From: Mariniphaga sp.
GTDB taxonomy: Bacteria > Bacteroidota > Bacteroidia > Bacteroidales > Prolixibacteraceae
Assembly (NCBI GenBank): GCA_024636975.1
Contig: JAGXGA010000003.1
Span: forward strand, 1 to 64,000
Direction of reading: 5' to 3'
Length of the DNA: 64,000 bases
Positions 40,461 to 50,036 of the stretch are shown here, piece by piece (positions within the stretch are counted from its first letter, which is position 1; each line of letters starts with the position of its first letter). The translations under genes and the position numbers were made by a program. The notes under the pieces were generated by a model. It searched no databases. It saw only the letters and a list, made by a program, of their open reading frames with translations, and was not told the DNA's origin.

Positions 40461-40611
40461 CCACTATATTCATAGGCCTTATCAGTGATTTTGATTGCAT
40501 AGTCAATAAAAATTGCATATTGCGGCAGTAATTGCTTTACTGACAGATGAAGTTGTAACTCACTTTAATCATGAGTAATTAATGGTGCATGCTCCTATGT
40601 TCCTAATATTT

Positions 40612-43600
40612 TCAGTAATTATTTGCATCCTTTAAACACCTGAAACCGATAGTTGCAGAACGTTCATATCCTGCAGAAACCTGATACAACTGTTGACGGT
40701 GGTTAAGTGGCAGCGGTCCGCTTTTTACATACCACCAGCTTGCTTTGGGCGCAAAATAGGAACCACCTTTCAGCATTACAAATGTCATGAGGGAATTGGC
40801 ATAAACATCGTTGGTAAGCTGCCAGACACAACCAGTTAAATCCTGCAGCCCAAAAGGGTTTTCACCATCAGAGAAGGAACCAACATCATGGGGAGTGCCG
40901 TCCCCCGGATTACATTTTATGCCGGTTGAATCGACTTTATCACCCCAGGGATACATTCGCCCATCGGATGTTTGCGCAGCGTATTGCCATTCCATTTCAG
41001 TAGGGAGGCGTTTGTCTGCCCATTCTGCATATGCCTGGGCATCTTCTAACGAAACATAAACCACAGGAAAATTTTCCTGTCTTTCGGGAATCTTTCCATT
41101 TTCCCAATGTTTTAGAAAGTTTTCTTCATCAACCGGAATGTATCCGGTTTTTTCCAAAAACTTTTTGTACTGCTGATTGGTAACCGGATACTTATCCATA
41201 AAATATCGCGGCATTCTCAGAGTTTTGCCTTTGTCTTGGTCAGGGTATTTAATGTCCCAGTTCACCTGCTCCAAAGCAACTTCAAATTCTCCTGCCGGAA
41301 TGTCAACCATCCCTGCAGGTGCGGATTCAGCAGGTTCTGTTTTGGTAACATGTGAAATTAACCTCGGACTTCCATATGGAATGTTCAGTTTGCCACTGGA
41401 AATAATCTCTTCCCCCTCAAACAATTCTACCATAATATCACCTTCATAAGCTCCCCAAACCAGGTACGATTTTATTTTGTGGTTTCCTGAGGGCAACTCA
41501 ATGGCTTCAAGCCCGCTGTTGTCCAAAGGAACAATTCTGATTTTATCGCCGGTTTTCGCCAAAACCCTAATGCTGTCTTTTTCAATGTTTACTGAAGCTT
41601 CAAATAATTCTTCAGAAAAAGCCTGCACTCTATTTTTCGACTCCAGTATTTCAGCAACATGGAGCGTTTCAGAATTTTTTCCGAGAATTATCCGTTCATC
41701 CAATAAACAATCATCTTTAAAAAGCTGAATAACAATATCACCGGAATAATTTCCAAGCTTTTTTCGTGAAATCGATACAATTCCGTTTGATTCCAAAATC
41801 AATGGTTCTTTATCAAAACTGGGAAGGCTCTTCCAGATTTTCAGCTGACCTTCCTCCTTGGTTTTAATTTTCCATTCAGTCTCTTTTTTTTCCTGCTGAA
41901 TTTGAATCAACTCAGGGAAACGCACAATACAACCCACGCTTCCTTCCCCGCTCGTTCCGAGCAATTCCGGACTGAAAGGGGCAATGTCAGTCCCAATCAA
42001 ATGTTTCCCGCCTACCCTTTCAGGAAATACTTCACGATGATTCCACAAATCCACAAAATGATAACCCGGTTCTGGAGATACCTCAAAAAGCAAATGGCTA
42101 TATCCTGTGGATTTCGTGCTATAAATATTATATAAATCTTTATTTTGATGACTCCACTGATTTACCCAAACACTATCGATTGTTGTCGGAATAAGCGGGG
42201 TTAGTTTTCCATAAATAAAACTCTCCGCGTTATCTGCCAAAATTCGTTTGGTTTGTCCCAGGTAGCGGTAGAATTCATTCATCCAGTCTGTCTTAACCGG
42301 TACACGAAGATGAATTTCAACTCCATAACCGTTTAAAAATGAGGTAGAAACATCACGTTTTACCAGTTTATTATCGAGAATAATCTGCCTAAAAATGGCA
42401 AATTCAGGTTTAATAAGCTTGTTTAGATTTAAAAAAGGTGGATAAGTTAAAGCGCCATGTACTCTACCCACCACACACTTTTGCATGTTTTTGGGAACCG
42501 ACATGCCTTCGGGGAAAATAACAAAACCATTGGTTATTTCATCCATGGACTGCTGCATGGCTGTATTCGATTCGCTGCGGGTGTCGTACATCACACCCAG
42601 CAAACCGGTTTCGCGGGTAATTTTTCCCAACCCCTCAAAATGGTCTTCCCGGTGGGTGCTGTTAAAAAGTTGCTCAGAGGCTGCAGGCAAATCCCAGGGT
42701 TTAAATGCAGTAAAAAGCGGAGTGCCATTTTTTAAAAGCTCCCCGAAAAGCGATTTTAGCGCTGCAGTTCCACCAGGTTGCGAACGAAACATATCCCACT
42801 GGTTGCGCTGATCGATTCCCAGCATAGGAAAACCGTGCCATAAAATGACATAATCATCTCCCCCGTAAAGATTTCGCATCCTTTTCTGAAATTCTTCAAA
42901 TACATATTGGCCGTTTTCGCGATCGTAAAAGTAATTGTGCCAAGATGAAACAAAATGGCCAACCCAAGCTTTACGTATCCATTTTAAATCTTCCCGTTCA
43001 AAAATGGAGTTGTCAAACGTGCCGGGTTCAACGTCATACAACATTCTTTCCTGAAAGACATGTCTTAAACCGTCCTGCCAGGTGCCAATATAATCTTCGA
43101 GCCAAAGATTATAGGTAATTTCGCCACCCGGATAAATAATATTTTCGAAGCGACGGCACAGTGTACTTTTTGCCGTGGATTTGTCGCGCCTCATTAAAGC
43201 ACTAATGCTGTTTCCGTTGTCCACATTCAGCACAGAAAAACCAAGCTCCCATGCATTGTCGGGGAGCAACACGTTAACCGGCTCATAACCCGGCCGAAAC
43301 AGATGGGAACGCGACAACGCATTTTTTCCATAACCGGTGATGTAAACATGGAGGGGTGAAGCACCAAAAGGAACCACGTTGGTCAGAGAAAGCGTATCTT
43401 CAGAAACATTTCGGAAGGTAACTTCAGCCTTCAATCCAACTTTATAAGGAACCGGTGTGTAATCGACTACAATTTTTTCATCGATTACAGCAGAATAACC
43501 GTCCTTTTCACCCTGAGAGGAATTCACCAAAATTCCATTAAGGTCGAAAGAAACCAGGGGCATTTCGTAACCAGGCTGCTGAAAACCGTTAAAACTTTTC

Positions 43601-43752
43601 ACCTTCAGTCCTTCAGATGTATCAAACTCAATAGAAGTTAAGGTTTGGGAGAAAACGGGTACCATAAGACAGAAAGAGAACGTGAAAAACAAAAACCCAG
43701 TTTTGCTGTAATTTTTTATGTTTATGAGGAAATTTAAACCTATTTTTCTCAT
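40612..43752 (-). CDS. putative TIM-barrel glycoside hydrolase-like protein with C-terminal SUMF1-like domain (paralog of 44984-47842)
   Basis: C-terminus MVDIPAGEFEV...MDKYPVTNQQYKKFLEKTGYIP...WADKRLPTEMEWQYAAQ...MLKGGSYF...IGFRC. N-terminal half shares RTHLFRPG/RSHLFRPGYEPVNV, FKPWD, GRVH and LNLNKLIKPnF with its paralog. Confidence 0.7.
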   Translation of the reverse strand: MRKIGLNFLINIKNYSKTGFLFFTFSFCLMVPVFSQTLTSIEFDTSEGLKVKSFNGFQQPGYEMPLVSFDLNGILVNSSQGEKDGYSAVIDEKIVVDYTPVPYKVGLKAEVTFRNVSEDTLSLTNVVPFGASPLHVYITGYGKNALSRSHLFRPGYEPVNVLLPDNAWELGFSVLNVDNGNSISALMRRDKSTAKSTLCRRFENIIYPGGEITYNLWLEDYIGTWQDGLRHVFQERMLYDVEPGTFDNSIFEREDLKWIRKAWVGHFVSSWHNYFYDRENGQYVFEEFQKRMRNLYGGDDYVILWHGFPMLGIDQRNQWDMFRSQPGGTAALKSLFGELLKNGTPLFTAFKPWDLPAASEQLFNSTHREDHFEGLGKITRETGLLGVMYDTRSESNTAMQQSMDEITNGFVIFPEGMSVPKNMQKCVVGRVHGALTYPPFLNLNKLIKPEFAIFRQIILDNKLVKRDVSTSFLNGYGVEIHLRVPVKTDWMNEFYRYLGQTKRILADNAESFIYGKLTPLIPTTIDSVWVNQWSHQNKDLYNIYSTKSTGYSHLLFEVSPEPGYHFVDLWNHREVFPERVGGKHLIGTDIAPFSPELLGTSGEGSVGCIVRFPELIQIQQEKKETEWKIKTKEEGQLKIWKSLPSFDKEPLILESNGIVSISRKKLGNYSGDIVIQLFKDDCLLDERIILGKNSETLHVAEILESKNRVQAFSEELFEASVNIEKDSIRVLAKTGDKIRIVPLDNSGLEAIELPSGNHKIKSYLVWGAYEGDIMVELFEGEEIISSGKLNIPYGSPRLISHVTKTEPAESAPAGMVDIPAGEFEVALEQVNWDIKYPDQDKGKTLRMPRYFMDKYPVTNQQYKKFLEKTGYIPVDEENFLKHWENGKIPERQENFPVVYVSLEDAQAYAEWADKRLPTEMEWQYAAQTSDGRMYPWGDKVDSTGIKCNPGDGTPHDVGSFSDGENPFGLQDLTGCVWQLTNDVYANSLMTFVMLKGGSYFAPKASWWYVKSGPLPLNHRQQLYQVSAGYERSATIGFRCLKDANNY

Positions 43753-43825
43753 AGCAATTTTTTTAAACTGTTTAAAAGTTATTCACTTTCTCTTTCGCGA
43801 ACATTCTGAATGAAATTTCAAAATT

Positions 43826-44974
43826 CTAATACACAGTCAGGTCATCTTTTCCCGGTAACTCAGGGAAATTTACATGCGGCTCAGTTTGGTACCAGAAAAC
43901 CACCGATGAAATATCTTCGGCCTGCAACGGCAGGTAACGACCGTCTTTTCGCCAACCCAGTGCCTGCATGGTAATTTTCAAGTCCTTTTCAAAACGGATG
44001 GGGTCGGTTACATGCCAGCGGTACATACCAAACCGCATTTGCGAATTCCACAATTTATCGGGTGTGAGCGCATAAAATCCGGCATAAGGCGTGGTGTAGT
44101 CCTGATAATTTTCACCTTCCTCATCCACAAAACAATAGGCGCCGCAAAAATAATCCTCGGTTCCGGTACCGCAAATGGTCGGGAACTCCTCATCGCCGTC
44201 AATAAAAAACTTGATTTCGCCTTCGCCCCACCAGCCGCTGTTGTTGGTCCCCCAGCTCATGTAGGTTCCCACATAGTGGCCATGTCCTTTTATTTCGTCC
44301 ACCATCACAAAATCTTCCTTGTACGGGTGCGGATTGCTCCTCCGGAATTGTGCATGAAAATATGCCGCGTCTTTTTCCACTTCTCCCAGTGCATAGTCAA
44401 TCTGATAAAACAACATAACATCCTGATGACTAAGGTTTTCAACTGTAACTTTATATCCTTTTCGGAAAGGCATAATCCAATAGGAGTTGAATCCGTTTTT
44501 TGGATTCACGCAAACAGCAAGCGACGAAATTTGACGTGATTTTCCCCAGCCGGAGCAGAAAAAATCGCCCAACGGAACTTCCACCGAAGGTTCTTTTTCG
44601 TTGTCCCAGTATATGCGCAGAATTAGGTTTCGCCAGTTTCCTGTGGGAGTCATCCAGATGTGCTGAATGGCGCCCTGTCCTTCAACGTCGGCCAAAACGA
44701 ACATGGAATCGGATTTTATTTTAATAGCCGGACTCACCTTCCAACCCTGCCCCAAATCGCGGGCGGCACTTTGGTGAGTGCCTTCGGTGGCCATGCCGCC
44801 TTTACCTTTTTCACCGGTAAAATTTTCGGCACTTATTGACCGGGTTTGCGCTTTGGAAAGCCGGTGCAGATTGCTCATGTTATTTCCAATTCCATCGAAA
44901 TATTGTCCAAATGAGTTCATTGAAATTACCACATAAAACAATGTTATAAAAACAGTTGCAATATTTTTTCTCAT
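43826..44974 (-). CDS. glycoside hydrolase family 172 (DUF2961) protein
   Basis: GQGAIQHIWMTPTGNWRNLILRIYWDNEKEPSVEVPLGDFFCSGWG and FPTICGTGTEDYFCGAYCF. Confidence 0.92.
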   Translation of the reverse strand: MRKNIATVFITLFYVVISMNSFGQYFDGIGNNMSNLHRLSKAQTRSISAENFTGEKGKGGMATEGTHQSAARDLGQGWKVSPAIKIKSDSMFVLADVEGQGAIQHIWMTPTGNWRNLILRIYWDNEKEPSVEVPLGDFFCSGWGKSRQISSLAVCVNPKNGFNSYWIMPFRKGYKVTVENLSHQDVMLFYQIDYALGEVEKDAAYFHAQFRRSNPHPYKEDFVMVDEIKGHGHYVGTYMSWGTNNSGWWGEGEIKFFIDGDEEFPTICGTGTEDYFCGAYCFVDEEGENYQDYTTPYAGFYALTPDKLWNSQMRFGMYRWHVTDPIRFEKDLKITMQALGWRKDGRYLPLQAEDISSVVFWYQTEPHVNFPELPGKDDLTVY

Positions 44975-44983
44975 GATTTAAAA

Positions 44984-47842
44984 TTAATTTTTATTGTTTT
45001 GAAAAGTATCCTTCACACAACGGAAACCCACTGTTGCATTTCGTTCGAAACCAGGAGATACACGCAGCAATTTCTGTCGGTACCAAAGATTTTGAGGTCC
45101 ACCCTGCACATACCACCAACTGTCTTCGGCTTTAAAATAGCTGCCACCTTTGAGCATGATAAACGAATAGCTGCAATTGTCATAAACATCGTTGGTAAGC
45201 TGCCACACCGATCCTACTAAATCTAGTAATCCCAACGGATTAGCACCTTTGGGGTATTTCCCCACCTGCTCATATTCTCCATTTCCTGGATTTGAAAATT
45301 CACTACCAATACCCTCTACCGTTTCAACAGTAAGCGTGTTGGTCACATAAATTTCTTTCTTTTTAACCGATGCATCGGTTCCCCAGGGCCATTCCCGCTC
45401 TGAATCGCCAGCTTGAGCTGCATACTGCCATTCCAGTTCGGTTGGCAATCTTTTTCCTGCCCATTTTGCATAGGCCATTGCATCTTCGTAACTCACATAA
45501 ATTACCGGCTTGTTTTCATCTCCTTTAGCTACCTTCCCGTCTATCCAGTGCTTCAAGAAGTTCTCGCTATCGACTGGTCGGTAACCGGTTTCGTCTAAAA
45601 ATGCTTTAAATTGCACATTGGTAACAGGATGAACATCCATGAAAAAACTATGAACAGGGGTGGTTTCCTGAAACAGCGGTTCGGGATACGGAATAAAATG
45701 GTCACCAAACTTCACCTTCATTAAAAACTCACCGGCCGGAATATTCACCATACCCTCAGGTGCCGATGCTTTCAATTCAGTTGGCTCAGCAGTGCTCACC
45801 AGCCGGGCAGATGCCGGTTTAAAACTGATAATGTTTTCATCAATGAGCTGATCTTGTTCATCAAATAACTGCACCACGAATTTGCCTTCCGAACGTCCAA
45901 ATTCCTGCATCAGCCGTATAGTTTGCCGGTTCATAGAAAAATCTTTGAATTTTCCATGGTATCCAGGCATTCCGGCCCAAATTCGGATTCGATTTCCTCC
46001 ATTTGCCTCAAATGTTAATTCATCGGCAGCCAGGTTAAACTTTGTAGTTAGCTGCTTTTTAAAGCGTGCAATTGTACCAACAGCACCTTCATTATTGGTT
46101 CCCAGCCATTTTTTTGAGAAAGCTTCCATATCTGCTACGACATAAAATTTACCATCCCGCTCTTCTACTTCCAATTCTTCATGGTTCCATAAATCCACAA
46201 AATGGAAATCTTCACTGGTTTCCACTTCAAAAAGTGCCTCATTTACTCCCTCCGGACATAGGCTAAAAAGGGTATAAACCGTTTTCTCATTGTATGGCCA
46301 CTTGTTCACATAAACCTTATCCAGGAGTGTGGGTATAAGCGGTGTATGTCCGAAATCAGTGAAGTTGAAGGCATTTTCACGCTGAATCATTAGAATCCGG
46401 GCCAGGTAATTCCATTGTTCATCCAGCCAATAAGGTCTTCCTGGAGAATAGAGGTTATTTTCGGTACCGTAGCCGTTAAACAACGATAAACTGTATTCCC
46501 GTTTGATACGCTCCTTTCCTACCTCAACCACACGAAAAATTCCAAAGTCGGGTTTAATTAATTTGTTGAGATTGAGCGGCGGACAATAATAAAGCGCATT
46601 GTGAACCCGGCCACTTACGATGCCCTGCATATCTTTCGGAATGGCCATTCCTTCGCTGTACATTACCACCCCCTGCTTGCCCTTGTCGGCAGCATTCCTA
46701 AGCTCGGCGCTGGAAGCACCCGAGCAGTCGAGCACCACGCCATCGGCATTAATTTCCTTTACCATTTCACTTAATCCCTCATAAGGGTCCTCATCGCGGG
46801 TAGAAGTGTCCCAGGGTTTAAATGCAATAAAAAATCTGGAATTGTTGGCGTGAGTTAAACTGGCAAGTTGGCTGAGTTTTTCAATGCCACCGGGCATACT
46901 GCGAAACATGTCCCACTGGTTGCGCTGGTCGGTGCCCAGCGTGGGCCAGGTAGGCCATAATCCATAAATTTCAGCGCCCCCCAACACTTCGTTGTTCATT
47001 TTTATGAAATCGCCCAATGTATAACGTCCTTTGTCCACATCGTAAAAATCGTGGTCCCAGGCCATCATCGCCTGGTTCAAATAGGAATGGCGCATCCATT
47101 TCAGGTCTTCCCGTTCAAACAACGAATTATTGAACGTTCCTGGCTCCACATCGTAGAGCATGCGGTCCTGAAACATCAGCCGCAGGCCTTCCTGCCAGTC
47201 TCCCTGATAACTGTCGGCATAAAACGCATATTCCACAATGCCTCCCGGGAACAGTACCGTTTCAAAGCGCCGGCGCAACCCGTTTTTTACACTTTCCACA
47301 TCGCGGCGGGTCAGTGCGCATAAATTCCACCCGTTTCTGAAGGGACGTTGTGCATAGCCCAGTTCCCAGGAATTGTCGGGGACAATCACATTCACCGGCT
47401 CAAATCCGGGCCGGAACAAATGCGTGCGAGAAAGCCCGTGGTTGCCGACACCTGTAATGTAGACGTAGTTTTCATCTGGTTCAAACGGAAGTACATTGGT
47501 CAGCCATAGCGTATCGGAAGTTGTATTTCTGAATTCAATTTTTCCTTTAATGCCGAACTGATATTTCTGAAAAGAAACTTTGGTTTGAAACGGAACATTT
47601 TCACCGGTATCAGCAACTGTAAACAATTTTTTATTCTGAAGCTGATTGGGTTGGCAAATCTCGTAGGAAAAGAGCGGAGTTTTTTCACTTAGCCGGAAAA
47701 CTTTTCCATCAACATCTTCAGCCTGAATAATTTCAAAGGATTTCCCGTTTTCAAACTGAAACGACCGGAGCGACTGAGCTTTGAGTCGGGGAGTTGCAAA
47801 AAGTAACAGAAATACGTGAAAAAATAATATGTAGTTTCTCAT
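44984..47842 (-). CDS. putative TIM-barrel glycoside hydrolase-like protein with C-terminal SUMF1-like domain
   Basis: Signal peptide; GVVLDCSGASSAELRNAADKGKQGVVMYSEGMAIPKDMQGIVSGRVHNALYYCPPLNLNKLIKPDFGIFR; C-terminal SUMF1-like MVNIPAGEFLM...WAGKRLPTELEWQYAAQ...LKGGSYFKAEDSWWYV. Confidence 0.7.
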   Translation of the reverse strand: MRNYILFFHVFLLLFATPRLKAQSLRSFQFENGKSFEIIQAEDVDGKVFRLSEKTPLFSYEICQPNQLQNKKLFTVADTGENVPFQTKVSFQKYQFGIKGKIEFRNTTSDTLWLTNVLPFEPDENYVYITGVGNHGLSRTHLFRPGFEPVNVIVPDNSWELGYAQRPFRNGWNLCALTRRDVESVKNGLRRRFETVLFPGGIVEYAFYADSYQGDWQEGLRLMFQDRMLYDVEPGTFNNSLFEREDLKWMRHSYLNQAMMAWDHDFYDVDKGRYTLGDFIKMNNEVLGGAEIYGLWPTWPTLGTDQRNQWDMFRSMPGGIEKLSQLASLTHANNSRFFIAFKPWDTSTRDEDPYEGLSEMVKEINADGVVLDCSGASSAELRNAADKGKQGVVMYSEGMAIPKDMQGIVSGRVHNALYYCPPLNLNKLIKPDFGIFRVVEVGKERIKREYSLSLFNGYGTENNLYSPGRPYWLDEQWNYLARILMIQRENAFNFTDFGHTPLIPTLLDKVYVNKWPYNEKTVYTLFSLCPEGVNEALFEVETSEDFHFVDLWNHEELEVEERDGKFYVVADMEAFSKKWLGTNNEGAVGTIARFKKQLTTKFNLAADELTFEANGGNRIRIWAGMPGYHGKFKDFSMNRQTIRLMQEFGRSEGKFVVQLFDEQDQLIDENIISFKPASARLVSTAEPTELKASAPEGMVNIPAGEFLMKVKFGDHFIPYPEPLFQETTPVHSFFMDVHPVTNVQFKAFLDETGYRPVDSENFLKHWIDGKVAKGDENKPVIYVSYEDAMAYAKWAGKRLPTELEWQYAAQAGDSEREWPWGTDASVKKKEIYVTNTLTVETVEGIGSEFSNPGNGEYEQVGKYPKGANPLGLLDLVGSVWQLTNDVYDNCSYSFIMLKGGSYFKAEDSWWYVQGGPQNLWYRQKLLRVSPGFERNATVGFRCVKDTFQNNKN

Positions 47843-47851
47843 GATTTCAAT

Positions 47852-50035
47852 TTATTTGGAATATTCATCGATTAGCAATTTAGCCATAATGGCATCCCAG
47901 ATGTAATTCGAGGGGCTGTTCAACACATCGTTATCAGGACTGTAGGATTCCCAGAAATTATGGTTTTTCCGGAGCTGCGTTTCCACGGCCAGCATCATTT
48001 TTCCGGCCAATTCCGAAGCTACTTCATCAAAACCGTAGTTGCGCAATCCCACATACACCATGTAATCCCACAGCAACCAGACCGGGCCGTTCCATTTACA
48101 GCAGTAATCCACATCGGGGCTAAACCAGTCGTCGTCAGCCGAAAGGGTTGGCACGCCGTTTTTCCGCCAGAATTTATCCGGGTTGAGCAGGTAGTTTTCC
48201 ACGATAGATTTTGCCCGCTCGGGAGTTGCGGCATTGGCCCACATGGTCAGAAAACCAATAATTTCGGGGCGGCGTAAATCGCGGGTGAGGTACATAAACG
48301 AATGGTCTTCCTTTTCCACCGAATAGTAAAACTGTGTTTCTTCGTCCCACATCAGTTCATTTACCAGGTCGGACGTTTTATTGGCCAGCTTTCCCCATTT
48401 TTTTGCTTCGCCTTTTTTCCCCAATTCCGTAGCCATTTTAGCCAGCATGCGCATTTCGTTCACCATCATCACCGTAAGGTCAAGGCATTCCAGTTCGTCC
48501 GAAATGTCTTCCTTGTCCACATCAAGGTAACGTTCGCTGGAAACCTGAAAAACAGCGTTGTACCAGTCGCGCACATTTTCAATGATTCCGTAGGGGCCCC
48601 ACTCAAAAGTGCCGTCTTTATCAAGGTCACGGTTTTCGATGAGCCAATCCACATAGTTCACACCCGACCGGTAAGCATCGTTCAAAAATGTTTCATCTTT
48701 GCTTACCTGATAAACCTCCCAGTTAATCCAGGAATAAAACGGCGCTGATGTGGTGGACATATCACGATTAAGTACTTTGCTGAAGTGCGGGTAATCCTGC
48801 ATTCCGCGGGGTCCGTGACGGTAAGCGATTAAGCCGTCTTCGCCCTGCTGTTCCATGTAAACCCGTTGCGATTCCTGTGCGGAAACAGGGTCGAGGAAGG
48901 CATAGGCCAGCATGGCCAGCGATTCGTGCAGCACCTGGTGGCCGTGGCCCCAACCCCACAGTGGATTGCGTGAAAAAACATAGTAATTGTAGTTTGTTTT
49001 TCCCTCAGGCGGCAACATGCAACCCCTGGCCAGGTTCAGCGCGCCGAGGTAAATCATTTTTTCGTTTTCGGTTTTAAAATCGATTTTGGGAATGTGGGCA
49101 AAAAGTGCTTCGTTGGCTTCCAGATGTTGCTGTGTTGATAAATTTTTGGCTGTCTGAATTTCCTTCTTTAAATCATCCAAATTCTCATTTTCAGGCTGAA
49201 TGCCGCGAATGTAACGCACTTTTTTAGATTCACCGGGTTTGAGTTCAAATTGGGTTTGCAGCGCGATAAAATCCACCAAATCCTTTTCAACTCCGTTCAG
49301 TTTGTCTATGTATTTATCTTCGGCATAATGGTCGGTTTTAATGGTAAGGTAAAAATCGTTCATATTGCCGCGGTATGCGCCATACGAAACATCTCCGCCC
49401 ACCAGGGAAAAAACCTCACGGTAACGGGTCGGGTAATCTCCGCGACCACTCATACTGCTGATAAGCCGGTATAGCGATTCGTTGCGGGTTGTAATATAGC
49501 CCGGAATATTTTCATCGTATTGCTGAACCTCCAGCGAATCGTTTCTCAACTCCACTATCGGGTAGTATGCAAACTTCAGTTCCCGGTTGCCTGTGTTGCT
49601 TATTTTCAAATCGACCATCGAAACCGACGAACTATAAACCACGAACGTTTCCTGCACGTTCACTCCTTCAAACGGCATATATTCCAGCACAACCATATCG
49701 GGAAATGAATATTTCACCACGGGAGGCTGATAAAACTCGCGGATTTGCATGATGGCAATGTCATTGACCACCCAGATTCCAAAATGGCGGCCCGACTGGT
49801 CACTTTCGTAATAAACCGGTTCGGCATCATCATAATAAACCATTTTATATGCTTTGTCGCCATACAATTTGGAGCGTTCAATAGCGGCAGCGTAAGTGGT
49901 GTAAACCGGGTCGTCCTGCCGGGCATTCAGCAAAAAGTAATCGTCGCCGGTGCAGAGGTTTTGGGCGGTTGTCCACTGACTTCCTGCAAAAAAGGCAAGC
50001 AACAGTCCCAAAAATATGTTTTTTAGTTTGTCCAT
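47852..50035 (-). CDS. MGH1/GH63-like (alpha/alpha)6 glycoside hydrolase
   Basis: NPLWGWGHGHQVLHESLAMLAYAFLDP, DKDGTFEWGPYGIIENVRDWYNAVF and YCCKWNGPVWLLWDYMVYVGLRNYGFDEVASELAGKM. Confidence 0.72.
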   Translation of the reverse strand: MDKLKNIFLGLLLAFFAGSQWTTAQNLCTGDDYFLLNARQDDPVYTTYAAAIERSKLYGDKAYKMVYYDDAEPVYYESDQSGRHFGIWVVNDIAIMQIREFYQPPVVKYSFPDMVVLEYMPFEGVNVQETFVVYSSSVSMVDLKISNTGNRELKFAYYPIVELRNDSLEVQQYDENIPGYITTRNESLYRLISSMSGRGDYPTRYREVFSLVGGDVSYGAYRGNMNDFYLTIKTDHYAEDKYIDKLNGVEKDLVDFIALQTQFELKPGESKKVRYIRGIQPENENLDDLKKEIQTAKNLSTQQHLEANEALFAHIPKIDFKTENEKMIYLGALNLARGCMLPPEGKTNYNYYVFSRNPLWGWGHGHQVLHESLAMLAYAFLDPVSAQESQRVYMEQQGEDGLIAYRHGPRGMQDYPHFSKVLNRDMSTTSAPFYSWINWEVYQVSKDETFLNDAYRSGVNYVDWLIENRDLDKDGTFEWGPYGIIENVRDWYNAVFQVSSERYLDVDKEDISDELECLDLTVMMVNEMRMLAKMATELGKKGEAKKWGKLANKTSDLVNELMWDEETQFYYSVEKEDHSFMYLTRDLRRPEIIGFLTMWANAATPERAKSIVENYLLNPDKFWRKNGVPTLSADDDWFSPDVDYCCKWNGPVWLLWDYMVYVGLRNYGFDEVASELAGKMMLAVETQLRKNHNFWESYSPDNDVLNSPSNYIWDAIMAKLLIDEYSK

Positions 50036-50036
50036 T

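Noticed and set aside
40612-47842. SUMF1-like domains as sulfatase-maturating enzymes for the sulfatase at 20177
   Set aside because: Both domains lack the catalytic cysteine pair after GGSY and are fused to GH-like regions in a PUL with no sulfatase gene.
48302-48748. 148-aa + strand ORF opposite the MGH1-like glycosidase
   Set aside because: Shadow ORF with no signal of its own.
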